DNA from: JBEVJK01 sp963791325
GTDB taxonomy: Bacteria; Pseudomonadota; Alphaproteobacteria; Rhizobiales; Rhizobiaceae
Assembly: GCA_963791325.1 (NCBI GenBank)
Contig: CAWBRU010000005.1
Span: 124,001 to 188,000, forward strand
DNA: 64,000 bases
Reading direction: 5' to 3'
Positions 56,868-64,000 of the stretch are shown here, piece by piece. A program made the translations under genes and the position numbers. The stretch's first letter is position 1; every line of letters starts with the position of its first letter. The notes below the pieces were generated by a model. It was not told the origin of the DNA. It searched no databases and was given only the letters and a program-made list of their open reading frames with translations.

Positions 56868-57638
56868 ATGGGGAATCAGACGAAAAAGCACGCCGGCGAC
56901 AGTCCGGCGGGCCATTGGCCGAAGGACGGAGCCCAATCGCCGCTTTCGCCGATCGAGCGCAGCCGCACTACCGCCGACGAGGTCCAGGAGCGCCTGATCC
57001 TGGCCATCGCCAGAGGCGACAAGGTCGCCGGTGAGCGGATAACCGAAGCCGAGATAGCGGCCGCCCTCAACGTCAGCCGCGTGCCGGCGCGCGAAGCCAT
57101 GCAGAAACTGCTGTTGCGTGGCATCTTGGTCGGCGGCGCGCAGCGCGGCCTGCGGGTGGCCGACTATGGCGACCAGCGCATCGCCGAACTGTTCGAACTG
57201 CGTTTCGCCATCGAGAAGATCATCTTCCAGCACGTCATGCGCTCGCGCGCCATCCGAACGGCCCTGATCGCCGACCTCGAGGTGATCGTCGTGCGCATGC
57301 GCGAGTTCTCCGGCTCCGGCGATCCGATCCTGCTAAGCTCCGTCGACATGGATTTCCATCGGGCGGTGGCGCGGCATTCCGGCAATGTGCTCGCCGCCCA
57401 GATCTGGGAAGGACTGGCACAGCACATCTTCATCGTCTTTTGCCGCCACTGGTCGAGCGCTGCCGACCGCACCGGCGAGGTCCGCCTGCACGAGGGCCTG
57501 GTCGAGTTCGTGCGAACCGGCTCGCCGGACGAGATCGACGATGTGCTGAGCAAGCATTTTTCCGAACCGTCGACGCGCACGGCAGCGGTCGTGCCTGCCC
57601 CCGCCCGTCGCGCATCGAGGAAGCGGTCCGTCGCATGA
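56868..57638 (+). CDS. GntR-family (FadR/FCD subfamily) transcriptional regulator
   Basis: 256 residues from ATG 56868 (MGNQTKKHAGDSPAGHWPKD); GGAGAG is 12 bases upstream, and an in-frame ATG at 56823 is less likely. Winged helix: 'TADEVQERLILAIARGDKVA', 'ERITEAEIAAALNVSRVPAR', 'EAMQKLLLRGILVGGAQRGL'. FCD effector domain: 'IAELFELRFAIEKIIFQHVM', metal/ligand residues in 'LLSSVDMDFHRAVARHSGN', 'FIVFCRHWSSAADRTGEVRL' and 'HEGLVEFVRTG'. It probably represses its own operon until a carboxylate ligand binds. Its stop overlaps the next ATG (ATGA), making the regulator part of the catabolic operon. Intact. Confidence 0.9.
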   Translation: MGNQTKKHAGDSPAGHWPKDGAQSPLSPIERSRTTADEVQERLILAIARGDKVAGERITEAEIAAALNVSRVPAREAMQKLLLRGILVGGAQRGLRVADYGDQRIAELFELRFAIEKIIFQHVMRSRAIRTALIADLEVIVVRMREFSGSGDPILLSSVDMDFHRAVARHSGNVLAAQIWEGLAQHIFIVFCRHWSSAADRTGEVRLHEGLVEFVRTGSPDEIDDVLSKHFSEPSTRTAAVVPAPARRASRKRSVA

Positions 57639-58774
57639 AGATCCGGTCCGTTGACAGTATCGGCCTGTTCGGCAAGTCACCCAAGGGCGGTTGGAGCAAC
57701 GAAATCCGGCCCGAAGATTCCGTTCACGCGCTTGTGGCGGTGCGCACCGAAGACGGTCACCTAGGCATAGGCAGCGTCTTCACCGACGCACGCCTCGTCG
57801 AGGCGGCGCTGGCCGTGCTGCGGCCGCTGCTCATCGGCGAAAGCGCCATCGAGCCGATGCGGGTCACCGAAAAGCTCAACCAGAACACCTTCTGGATGGG
57901 CCGCGGCGGCAGCCTGACGCACGCCATCTCCGGCGTCGACATCGCGCTGTGGGACATCCTCGGCCAGGTCACGGGCCAGCCGATCGGACGCCTGCTCGGC
58001 GGCACCTACCGCACCCGGGTCAAGGCCTATGCGTCGATCCTGATGGAGATGCCGGACCTGATGCGCGAACGCACCGCGTTCTACCGCGCCCAGGGCTTTC
58101 GCGCGATCAAGATCGGCTGGGGGCCGTTCGGCCGCCGCGAGAGCCGCAAGCTCGACGAGGCGATCGTGCAAGCCGCGCGCGAGGGGGCAGGCGACGACTG
58201 CCTGCTGCTGGTCGACGCTGGCGCCAGCGATGCATTCTGGCCGAACGGGCTGAACTGGGCTGTCAACACTGCCGCGATGCTCAACGACCACGATGTGCAT
58301 TGGTTCGAGGAAGCGCTGGTCCCCGACGCGCTGGAAGACTTCCGCCAGCTGCGGGCGCGCAGCGCGGTACCGATCGCCACCGGCGAGTGCCTGACCCGTC
58401 GCCAGAGCTATCTGCCTTGGTTCGAGGCGCGCGCGCTCGACATCGTCCAGCCTGACGTCACGAAGGTCGGCGGCCTCTCTGAACAGATCCAGATCGCCCG
58501 CATGGCGAACGCCTTCGGCATACGCTACATCGGCCACGGCTGGAACACCGCCGTGGGCCTCGCCGCCGATCTGCAGCTCGCCTCCGCGGTGCCGGGCGCC
58601 GACCTGGTCGAATATATCGGCGGGTCGCCGTACATCGACGACATTACAATCGGTGGCTGGACCCTCGACGCCGACGGCATGCTGGCCATCCCTGATGGGC
58701 CGGGCCTCGGGATCACGCTCGACCGCGATGCGCTGAAGGGCGTCACGCGCAACGCCGACTCGCTGCTCGCCTGA
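57635..58774 (+). CDS. Mandelate racemase/muconate lactonizing enzyme family protein (first copy)
   Basis: 379 residues and intact. Enolase-superfamily capping domain (1-120, 'GRGGSLTHAISGVDIALWDI') and TIM barrel. Catalytic and metal residues are visible: Lys in 'FRAIKIGWGPFG', metal Asp in 'DDCLLLVDAGASDAFW', metal Glu in 'HWFEEALVPDALEDF' and 'PIATGECLTRRQSYLPW', Asp in 'ALDIVQPDVTKVGGLS', and His in 'IGHGWNTAVGLAADLQ' as general base. A Lys plus His pair is the mandelate-racemase/acid-sugar-dehydratase subgroup layout. The substrate is probably a hydroxy or sugar acid, or a related alpha-proton carboxylate. ATG 57635 overlaps the GntR stop. A second, distant homologue lies at 61525 in the same operon. 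Confidence 0.9.
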   Translation: MKIRSVDSIGLFGKSPKGGWSNEIRPEDSVHALVAVRTEDGHLGIGSVFTDARLVEAALAVLRPLLIGESAIEPMRVTEKLNQNTFWMGRGGSLTHAISGVDIALWDILGQVTGQPIGRLLGGTYRTRVKAYASILMEMPDLMRERTAFYRAQGFRAIKIGWGPFGRRESRKLDEAIVQAAREGAGDDCLLLVDAGASDAFWPNGLNWAVNTAAMLNDHDVHWFEEALVPDALEDFRQLRARSAVPIATGECLTRRQSYLPWFEARALDIVQPDVTKVGGLSEQIQIARMANAFGIRYIGHGWNTAVGLAADLQLASAVPGADLVEYIGGSPYIDDITIGGWTLDADGMLAIPDGPGLGITLDRDALKGVTRNADSLLA

Positions 58775-58820
58775 ACCGAAAAAATCCCGACCGTACGCGG
58801 CACCTGCAAGCGGCTTGCGG

Positions 58821-58849
58821 TTGACATTTGGTATACCGTATGCAGTATC
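58821..58849 (+). promoter_or_regulatory. Internal promoter with GntR-type operator before the M14 gene
   Basis: TTGACA (58821-58826), a 17-bp spacer holding GGTATACCGTATGC (58830-58843), weak -10 AGTATC. It shares GGTATAC-S-GTATGC with the site at 56764. It implies that the downstream genes have their own GntR-controlled promoter. Confidence 0.5.
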
Positions 58850-58896
58850 GGCGATGGTGGCCACCCGGGCCGGCCGGCAAGCTCGTGGGGGATGCG

Positions 58897-59940
58897 ATGG
58901 GTGCAGTTCAGGTCGAGAAATCGCGCGTCACCAACCCGATTGATTTCGACAAGTCGGGCCGGCAGGCGGGAGTGCTGCGTGCGCCGTTGTCGCGCAACGA
59001 CTCTGGCTGGGGTGTCGTCGAGATTCCCATCATCTCGGTTAAGAACGGCAGCGGGCCGACCGTGCTCTTCACCGGCGGCATCCATGGCGACGAATATGAG
59101 GGGCAGATCGCCATAGCGCGCCTGGCGCAGACCCTCGATCCGGCCAAAGTGCAGGGCCGAGTCATCATGATCCCCGCCTACAACATGCCGGCTGTGCTCA
59201 ACGACACGCGGCTCAGCCCGGTCGACAATCGCGACATGAACCGCTGCTTTCCGGGTAATCCGCGCGGCACTTTCTCCGAGATGCTGGCGCATTTCCTCGA
59301 CAGCAACGTGTTGCCCTTCGCCGACGTCTCGGTCGACATCCACACTGCTGGCCACTCGTTCGATTCGGCGCTGTCGACCAACATGCATTACCTGACGGAT
59401 GCCGAGCGCCGACAAAGGACAATGGCCGCGGCCGCTTCCTTCGGCGCGCCGTTCAACACGGTCTTCTGGGGCGTCGACGAAGGCGCGACCTTCACCTCCT
59501 GCGTCGAGCGCCGCGGTGTCATCTCGCTCGGCACCGAACTCGGCGGCTGGGGCCGCGTCAATGTCGAGGGTGTTCGCATTGCGCGCCGCGGCGTTGATAA
59601 CATCCTCAAGCATTTCGGCATCATCGAAGGCACGCCCGAGACCGGCCAGCGCGACGGTTCGGCTGCCACGCGCCACATGATGGTCCGCGACCAGGCCTGC
59701 TACGCATTCTCGCCGGCCTCTGCGCTGTTCGAGCCGACCAATGTTCCGGGCGAGGAGGTGCGCGCCGGCAGGCCGGCGGGCTGGCTGCATTTCATCGAAG
59801 ATTTCGACCGTCCTCCGCTCGAAATTCACTATCAGCGAGACGGCGTGCTCTGGATGACTGCCGGGCCGGGCCGGGTGACACGCGGCGATCCGGTCGCCGT
59901 TGTCATGTCCGACTATGACGACCAGCTGGCTGCCGGCTGA
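58897..59940 (+). CDS. Succinylglutamate desuccinylase/aspartoacylase-family (M14) deacylase
   Basis: 347 residues from ATG 58897 (GGGGGA upstream), intact. Zinc motifs: 'VLFTGGIHGDEYEGQIAIAR' (HxxE), and the third ligand His in 'VSVDIHTAGHSFDSAL'. 'RVIMIPAYNMPAVLND' and 'DNRDMNRCFPGNPRGT' are the carboxylate-binding Asn-Arg region. Catalytic Glu lies in 'VISLGTELGGWGRVNVEG'. C-terminal beta domain 'PAGWLHFIEDFDRPPLEIHY'. The closest functional relatives are amide hydrolases such as DoeB and AstE-like enzymes, which free an amino acid from an N-acyl derivative. It lies 122 bases after the first enolase-like gene, with its own operator. Probably acts in the same pathway. Confidence 0.85.
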   Translation: MGAVQVEKSRVTNPIDFDKSGRQAGVLRAPLSRNDSGWGVVEIPIISVKNGSGPTVLFTGGIHGDEYEGQIAIARLAQTLDPAKVQGRVIMIPAYNMPAVLNDTRLSPVDNRDMNRCFPGNPRGTFSEMLAHFLDSNVLPFADVSVDIHTAGHSFDSALSTNMHYLTDAERRQRTMAAAASFGAPFNTVFWGVDEGATFTSCVERRGVISLGTELGGWGRVNVEGVRIARRGVDNILKHFGIIEGTPETGQRDGSAATRHMMVRDQACYAFSPASALFEPTNVPGEEVRAGRPAGWLHFIEDFDRPPLEIHYQRDGVLWMTAGPGRVTRGDPVAVVMSDYDDQLAAG

Positions 59941-59962
59941 GCGGTTGCCGGGGAGGGTTCAG

Positions 59963-61528
59963 ATGCGCGTGCTGATTGCGGAGTGCATGCAGGAGATATC
60001 CTCCTTCAATCCGCTGCCGTCGCGCTACGACGACTTCGCCACAGAGCACGGCGAAGCGATCTTCGCTCAGCGGGGCCTCAACACCGCGATCGCCGGCGCG
60101 CTGGGCGTTTTCGAGGCCCGCTCCGACATCGAGCTCGTGCCGACCATGGCGGCGCGAGCCGGCAGCGCCGGAATGCTGGCGGGCGAGGACTGGAGGCGGC
60201 TGTATGGCGAACTGATGGCGGCGGCAAAGCCGCATGCGGGCCGCGTCGATGCGCTCTACATATCGCTGCACGGCGCGATGGGCGCCGGGGGCGAGCCCGA
60301 TCCGGAAGGCGCACTGCTCGAAGCGATGCGTACCGCGTTCGGCCCGGGCATCCCGATCGTCATATCGCTCGATCTGCACGGCATCCTCACCGATCGCATG
60401 TTGCGCCAGGTGAACGGGCTCGCCATCTACCGCACCTATCCGCATGTCGACTTCGCCGATACGGGCCGGCGCGCGGCCGTGCTGTTGCTCGACATCGTCG
60501 ATCGCGGCCTGAGGCCCGTCATCGCGCGCGTCACCGTTCCGATGCTGGCTCGGGGCGACGAGTGCATCACCAAGACCGGCCTCTACGGCGACGTGCTGGC
60601 CGATGCGCGGTTGCTGGAACGTGACGGCACCGCGCTCGCCGCCGGCGTAATGATCGGCAATCCGTTCACCGATGCGCCGGAACTCTGCACGCAGGCGATC
60701 GTCGTCACCGAGGCTGACGGCGATGCCGCGAGCAAAGCGGCGACCCGGCTTGCCACGACGATTTGGGCGGGCCGGCATCGGCTGGTCGGCAAGCTCGTCG
60801 GGATCGACAAGGCGATAGCACTCGTCAAGGAGATCGATGGGCCGGTCGTCTTCACTGACGCCGCCGACGCCACATCGTCCGGCGCCAGCGGCGATTCCAA
60901 CGTGCTGATTAGGGCGCTGTCCGATGCCGGCTATGGCCGTCGCGTGCTGACTCAGATCGTCGATCCCGCGGCGGCGCGTGCTGCCCATGCCGCCGGTGTC
61001 GGCGCCGTCATCACCGTGAGGCTCGGCGGCATCCACGACGCCAGGCGCTTCAGTCCGATCACCGTGACGGCGACGGTGGAGAGCCTGTCGCGCGGGCGGG
61101 CGCGGCTGGAGACCATGCGCTTGCCGCTTGATGCCGGGCCGACCGCGGTGCTGGCATTCGGCAATTTCACGGTGCTGGTGATGAGCCGCGCGGTGCATCT
61201 GTTCGATCGCGCTATGTACTACGCCAACGGCCTCGACCCGCGCGACTTCGACCTGACCATCGTCAAGTCGCCGCACACCGAATTCCACATGTATGACGCC
61301 TGGGTCGAGAAGAACTTCAACGTCGACGCGCCGGGCTCGACCAGCGCCAATCTCGCCACGCTCGGCCACACGCTGTGCGCGCGGCCGATCTATCCGCTCG
61401 AACCAGACACCGTCTTCGAACCGCGGCCGGTGCTTTACCGCAGCTGCGCGGTGTCCCGAACCGATTTGACCATAGGGCGACCAGGGCCGGCGAAGCCCAT
61501 CCGGCGCCAAACAAGGAAAGTTTCATGA
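59963..61528 (+). CDS. M81-family metallopeptidase (MlrC/microcystinase C-like)
   Basis: 521 residues and intact; GGGAGGG before ATG 59963. N-terminal DUF1485 domain: 'VLIAECMQEISSFNPLPSRY', 'LYGELMAAAKPHAGRVDAL', 'ISLHGAMGAGGEPDPEGALL' (metal His), 'IVISLDLHGILTDRMLRQVN' (Asp and His), 'YRTYPHVDFADTGRRAAVL' (His). C-terminal MlrC domain: 'GPVVFTDAADATSSGASGDS', 'GVGAVITVRLGGIHDARRF', 'FDLTIVKSPHTEFHMYDAW'. The founding member cleaves linearised microcystin fragments, but most relatives are uncharacterised amidases in transport operons. The stop overlaps the next ATG (ATGA). With M14 and Opp ATPases it suggests use of a peptide-like or N-acyl compound. Confidence 0.9.
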   Translation: MRVLIAECMQEISSFNPLPSRYDDFATEHGEAIFAQRGLNTAIAGALGVFEARSDIELVPTMAARAGSAGMLAGEDWRRLYGELMAAAKPHAGRVDALYISLHGAMGAGGEPDPEGALLEAMRTAFGPGIPIVISLDLHGILTDRMLRQVNGLAIYRTYPHVDFADTGRRAAVLLLDIVDRGLRPVIARVTVPMLARGDECITKTGLYGDVLADARLLERDGTALAAGVMIGNPFTDAPELCTQAIVVTEADGDAASKAATRLATTIWAGRHRLVGKLVGIDKAIALVKEIDGPVVFTDAADATSSGASGDSNVLIRALSDAGYGRRVLTQIVDPAAARAAHAAGVGAVITVRLGGIHDARRFSPITVTATVESLSRGRARLETMRLPLDAGPTAVLAFGNFTVLVMSRAVHLFDRAMYYANGLDPRDFDLTIVKSPHTEFHMYDAWVEKNFNVDAPGSTSANLATLGHTLCARPIYPLEPDTVFEPRPVLYRSCAVSRTDLTIGRPGPAKPIRRQTRKVS

Positions 61529-62697
61529 AGATCGACAGCGTAGACTTTTTCTATCTCGCCATGCCGGAGGTCACCATCGCTGCGGACGGCAGCCAGGACG
61601 CCCTCGTCGTGCGCGTCTCTTCCGGAGGCCATGTCGGCTGGGGCGAATGCGAGGCCGCGCCGCTTCCCTCGATTGCCGCCTTCGTCTGTCCGATGTCGCA
61701 TGGCGCATGCCGACCGGTGTCGGCCTCGGTGCTCGGCGAGGCGCTCAACGGGCCGGACGACATCCATCGCATGGCGGCGTCCGTTGCCTATAACAGCATG
61801 GATCTGCTGCAGGCGTCACACACCTGGTCGGGTGTCGAAATGGCGATGTGGGACGTACTCGGCAGGGCGCGCGGCGTGCCTGCCTGGAAGCTACTCGGCT
61901 ACGACAAGGCCTATCCCAAGGTGCCCTACGCCTCGGTCCTGTTCGGAACGACGCCGCAGCAGACGCTGGAGCGCGCCCGGGAGATATCAGGTCGTGGCTT
62001 CCGCGCCGCCAAGTTCGGCTGGGCACCCTTCGGCGACTCCCTGGAAGGCGACATCGCTCATCTCGACGCCGCGCGCGAGGGTCTCGGCTCCGAAGGCACC
62101 CTGCTGATCGACGCCGGGCAGATTTTCGGCGAGGATGTCGACGCCGCCGCCGCAAGGCTCGACGCGATGGAGCGCAATCGGGTGACCTTCTTCGAGGAAC
62201 CGTTCCACGGCTCCGCATACCTTGCCTATGCGGGGCTTCGTGAACGCATGAAGACTGTGCGCAGCGCCGGCGGCGAGGCGGCCCACAACCGCCACATGGC
62301 CGAGCATCTGATCGATTTCGGCAAGGTCGGTTACATCCAGATCGATTGCGGTCGCATCGGCGGCCTGTGGCCGGCGAGGCAGGTGGCCGACTACGCCGTC
62401 AAGCGGGGGGTCACCTACATCAACCACACATTCACCTCGAACCTGGCGCTCAGCGCCTCCATGCAGCCGTTCGCGGGACTCGAAAGCCATCGCATCTGCG
62501 AGTTCCCGACCGGCCTCAAGGACCTCGCCGTCGACCTGACGCGCAGCCACATCGTGCCGGACGGCAACGGCGAGATCCACGTGCCGGACGCGCCAGGGCT
62601 CGGCATCGATGTCGATCCGGCCGCGCTCACCCGCTACAAGATGGATGTGGAAATCCGCGTCGGCGGGCGCACAATCTTCGCGTCGCCGGCACCCTGA
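61525..62697 (+). CDS. Mandelate racemase/muconate lactonizing enzyme family protein (second copy)
   Basis: 390 residues and intact. Cap: 'GGHVGWGECEAAPLPSIAAF', 'TWSGVEMAMWDVLGRARGVP'. Barrel residues: Lys position in 'FRAAKFGWAPFG', metal Asp in 'EGTLLIDAGQIFG', metal Glu in 'RVTFFEEPFHGSAYLAYAGL', third carboxylate in 'VRSAGGEAAHNRHMAEHLI', Asp in 'KVGYIQIDCGRIGGLWPARQ', His in 'VTYINHTFTSNLALSAS'. It therefore also has the Lys/His type active site but is only distantly related to the copy at 57635. Paired enolase-superfamily genes imply two stereo- or regio-specific steps (racemase plus dehydratase, or two diastereomers), which is inference. ATG overlaps the M81 stop; 10 bases precede the Opp ATPase. 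Confidence 0.9.
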   Translation: MKIDSVDFFYLAMPEVTIAADGSQDALVVRVSSGGHVGWGECEAAPLPSIAAFVCPMSHGACRPVSASVLGEALNGPDDIHRMAASVAYNSMDLLQASHTWSGVEMAMWDVLGRARGVPAWKLLGYDKAYPKVPYASVLFGTTPQQTLERAREISGRGFRAAKFGWAPFGDSLEGDIAHLDAAREGLGSEGTLLIDAGQIFGEDVDAAAARLDAMERNRVTFFEEPFHGSAYLAYAGLRERMKTVRSAGGEAAHNRHMAEHLIDFGKVGYIQIDCGRIGGLWPARQVADYAVKRGVTYINHTFTSNLALSASMQPFAGLESHRICEFPTGLKDLAVDLTRSHIVPDGNGEIHVPDAPGLGIDVDPAALTRYKMDVEIRVGGRTIFASPAP

Positions 62698-62707
62698 GGC
62701 GAGAGTG

Positions 62708-63730
62708 ATGGCCGAGCCGCTCGTCGACGTCCGCAACTTGGCCGTTCGCCTCGTGGCGGGCCAGAGCCGGGTGACGCTCGTCGACGACGTTTCGTTCGCG
62801 GTCGCGGCGGGCGAGGTGCTCTGCATCGTCGGCGAGTCAGGCTGCGGCAAGACGGTGACTGCGCGCTCCATCATCGGCCTCAATCGCAGTGACCCGCGCT
62901 TCGATCTCGGTGGCCAGATCCTCTTCGGGGGTCGTGACCTGATGCAGCTCGACGAGGCCGGCATGCGCGGGGTCCGCGGCGCCGGCATCGGTATGATCTT
63001 CCAGGATCCGATGACCTCGCTCAACCCGCTGCACCGCATCGGCCGGCAGATTGGCGAAGTGCTGCGAATTCACACCGACCTGTCGCGCCGCGATGTTCGC
63101 GAGCGGGTTCTGGCACTGCTGAGGCAGGTGGGTATTCCCAACCCCGAGACGCGCATCGACGACTATCCGCACCAGTTTTCCGGCGGCATGCGCCAGCGCG
63201 CCATGATCGCCATGGCGCTGGCCTGCTCGCCCTCGCTGCTGATTGCCGACGAGCCGACAACCGCGCTCGACGTGACGACGCAGAAGCAGATCCTCAAGCT
63301 GATCGCGCGGCTGAAGGACGAATACGGCATGGGCCTCATCCTCATCACGCACGACCTGGGCATCGTCGCCGAAGTCGCCGATCGCGTGCTGGTGATGTAT
63401 GCCGGACAATGCGTCGAGACGGGTGCCGTGCGGTCGCTCTTCCGCGCACCGCAGCACCCCTACACCGCCGGCCTGCTGGCCTCAATCCCGGCGGCAAACC
63501 GCAGCCCCACCGCGCGGCTGTCGTCGATCCGCGGCACGCCGCCGCTGCTCGCCAAGGGCCGGCCGACGGGCTGCGCCTTCCGGCCGCGCTGCGACTTTGC
63601 CTTCGACCGCTGCGCACTGCCTCCGCCTCTGGCCGAAAGCGTGGAGCCCGGCTATCTCGACCGCTGCTTTCTGCCGCCCGAAAGCAAGTCGGCATTGCTG
63701 CGGCGCCCGCTCCGGGAGGCGCTGCAATGA
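62708..63730 (+). CDS. Oligopeptide/dipeptide ABC transporter ATP-binding protein (DppD/OppD-type)
   Basis: 340 residues and intact. P-loop 'CIVGESGCGKTVTARSIIGL', Q-loop 'IGMIFQDPMTSLNPLHRIGR', signature 'HQFSGGMRQRAMIAMALACS', Walker B 'LLIADEPTTALDVTTQKQIL', H-loop 'LILITHDLGIVAEVADRVLV'. The C-terminal Opp/Dpp extension has 'HPYTAGLLASIP' and the Cys cluster 'GCAFRPRCDFAFDRC' that binds an iron-sulphur cluster in this family. It powers uptake of peptides or other small amides (some members carry glutathione, nickel or sugars). Membrane and binding subunits must lie outside the window. The stop overlaps the next gene's ATG. Confidence 0.9.
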   Translation: MAEPLVDVRNLAVRLVAGQSRVTLVDDVSFAVAAGEVLCIVGESGCGKTVTARSIIGLNRSDPRFDLGGQILFGGRDLMQLDEAGMRGVRGAGIGMIFQDPMTSLNPLHRIGRQIGEVLRIHTDLSRRDVRERVLALLRQVGIPNPETRIDDYPHQFSGGMRQRAMIAMALACSPSLLIADEPTTALDVTTQKQILKLIARLKDEYGMGLILITHDLGIVAEVADRVLVMYAGQCVETGAVRSLFRAPQHPYTAGLLASIPAANRSPTARLSSIRGTPPLLAKGRPTGCAFRPRCDFAFDRCALPPPLAESVEPGYLDRCFLPPESKSALLRRPLREALQ

Positions 63731-64000
63731 ACCAGACGCCGCTGGTGCGCGTCGAGAATTTGCGCAAATACTATCGGGTGCGCAGTTCGTGGTTTGGCGG
63801 CCGGCGCGCGTTTGTGCATGCCGTTGACGACGTCTCGTTCAAGGTTGCGACAGGTGAGACGCTTGGCTTGGTCGGCGAATCCGGCTGCGGCAAGTCGACC
63901 TTGGCGCGCTGCATCGTCCGCCTCGCCGAGCCGAATGGAGGCCGGCTGGAATTTGCCGGTGAAGACATCACGCATCGCTCGATGCGCGGCCTGAAGCCGC
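63727..64000 (+). CDS. Oligopeptide/dipeptide ABC transporter ATP-binding protein (DppF/OppF-type), 5' part
   Basis: The first 91 codons are visible: MNQTPLVRVENLRKYYRVRS, 'SSWFGGRRAFVHAVDDVSF', P-loop 'LGLVGESGCGKSTLARCIVR', 'GGRLEFAGEDITHRSMRGLK'. This is the second ATPase of the heterodimeric Opp/Dpp pair. ATG 63727 overlaps the preceding stop as ATGA. The window ends before the signature motif. Confidence 0.9.
   Translation, partial: MNQTPLVRVENLRKYYRVRSSWFGGRRAFVHAVDDVSFKVATGETLGLVGESGCGKSTLARCIVRLAEPNGGRLEFAGEDITHRSMRGLKP

Noticed and set aside
57761..59829. Long minus-strand frames opposite the first enolase and M14 genes
   Set aside because: Antisense shadows. No family features, and the plus strand is intact and conserved.
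59903..61510. 535-codon minus-strand open frame opposite the M81 gene
   Set aside because: His/Arg/Gln-rich composition typical of antisense in high-GC DNA. The plus-strand M81 gene has full family motifs.

Overview
High-GC alphaproteobacterial DNA, most likely from the Rhizobiales and Mesorhizobium-like. The reasons are several ribose/sugar-type ABC import operons with LacI/ROK/GntR regulators, class III cyclase-TPR genes, a phasin, IS481/IS630 elements, and a dispersed 44-bp palindromic-ended repeat of a kind common in Mesorhizobium intergenic regions. Nothing here fixes the species. As given, many genes in 3.4-21.6 kb, 26-29 kb and 47-55 kb carry single-base frame breaks while codon structure continues across them. 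I therefore describe whole genes from first to last recognisable codon, and mark interrupted ones as pseudogene even though sequencing error is a serious alternative.

Layout. 0-3.4 kb: end of a glycosyltransferase gene, a cupin and a type I ABC exporter. 3.4-11.2 kb (minus strand): operon of a ROK regulator, M20 peptidase, two tandem substrate-binding proteins, permease, alanine-racemase-fold PLP protein and a single-domain ATPase. 11.3-12.2 kb: cysteine hydrolase and a small protein. 12.3-21.6 kb: two more sugar ABC operons around a LacI gene, one ending in a lactonase-like metallo-hydrolase. 21.8-22.8 kb: denD (D-erythronate dehydrogenase).

22.9-31.9 kb: an integrated element. A tRNA-Val 3' fragment is followed by a tyrosine integrase, an AlpA-like regulator, a DUF669-like protein, a primase-polymerase, a family B DNA polymerase, and an oppositely oriented terminase set whose large subunit is split into ATPase and nuclease genes. 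No capsid or portal gene is visible. 32.4-38.3 kb: LacI-SBP-ATPase-permease-cyclase operon.

38.3-56 kb: mosaic accessory DNA between a tRNA-Gly 3' fragment (38.6 kb) and a tRNA-Lys 3' fragment (56.0 kb). It holds a secreted phosphoesterase, a phospholipase-D lipoprotein, a TolC-type channel, a complete IS481 with 6-bp target duplication, a degenerate hemerythrin-phasin fusion, a cyclase-TPR gene, an alcohol dehydrogenase, a truncated polysaccharide lyase, an IS630, and an IS481 remnant fused to an autotransporter pseudogene. Paired sites with 11-bp spacing, resembling integrase arm sites, recur at 38.5, 38.8, 39.07 and 47.44 kb.

56.8-64 kb: an intact, tightly coupled catabolic operon (GntR, enolase-superfamily protein, M14 deacylase-like, M81/MlrC-like, second enolase-superfamily protein, two Opp/Dpp ATPases). 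Matching GntR-type operator/promoter sites lie before the regulator and before the M14 gene. The operon runs off the window.
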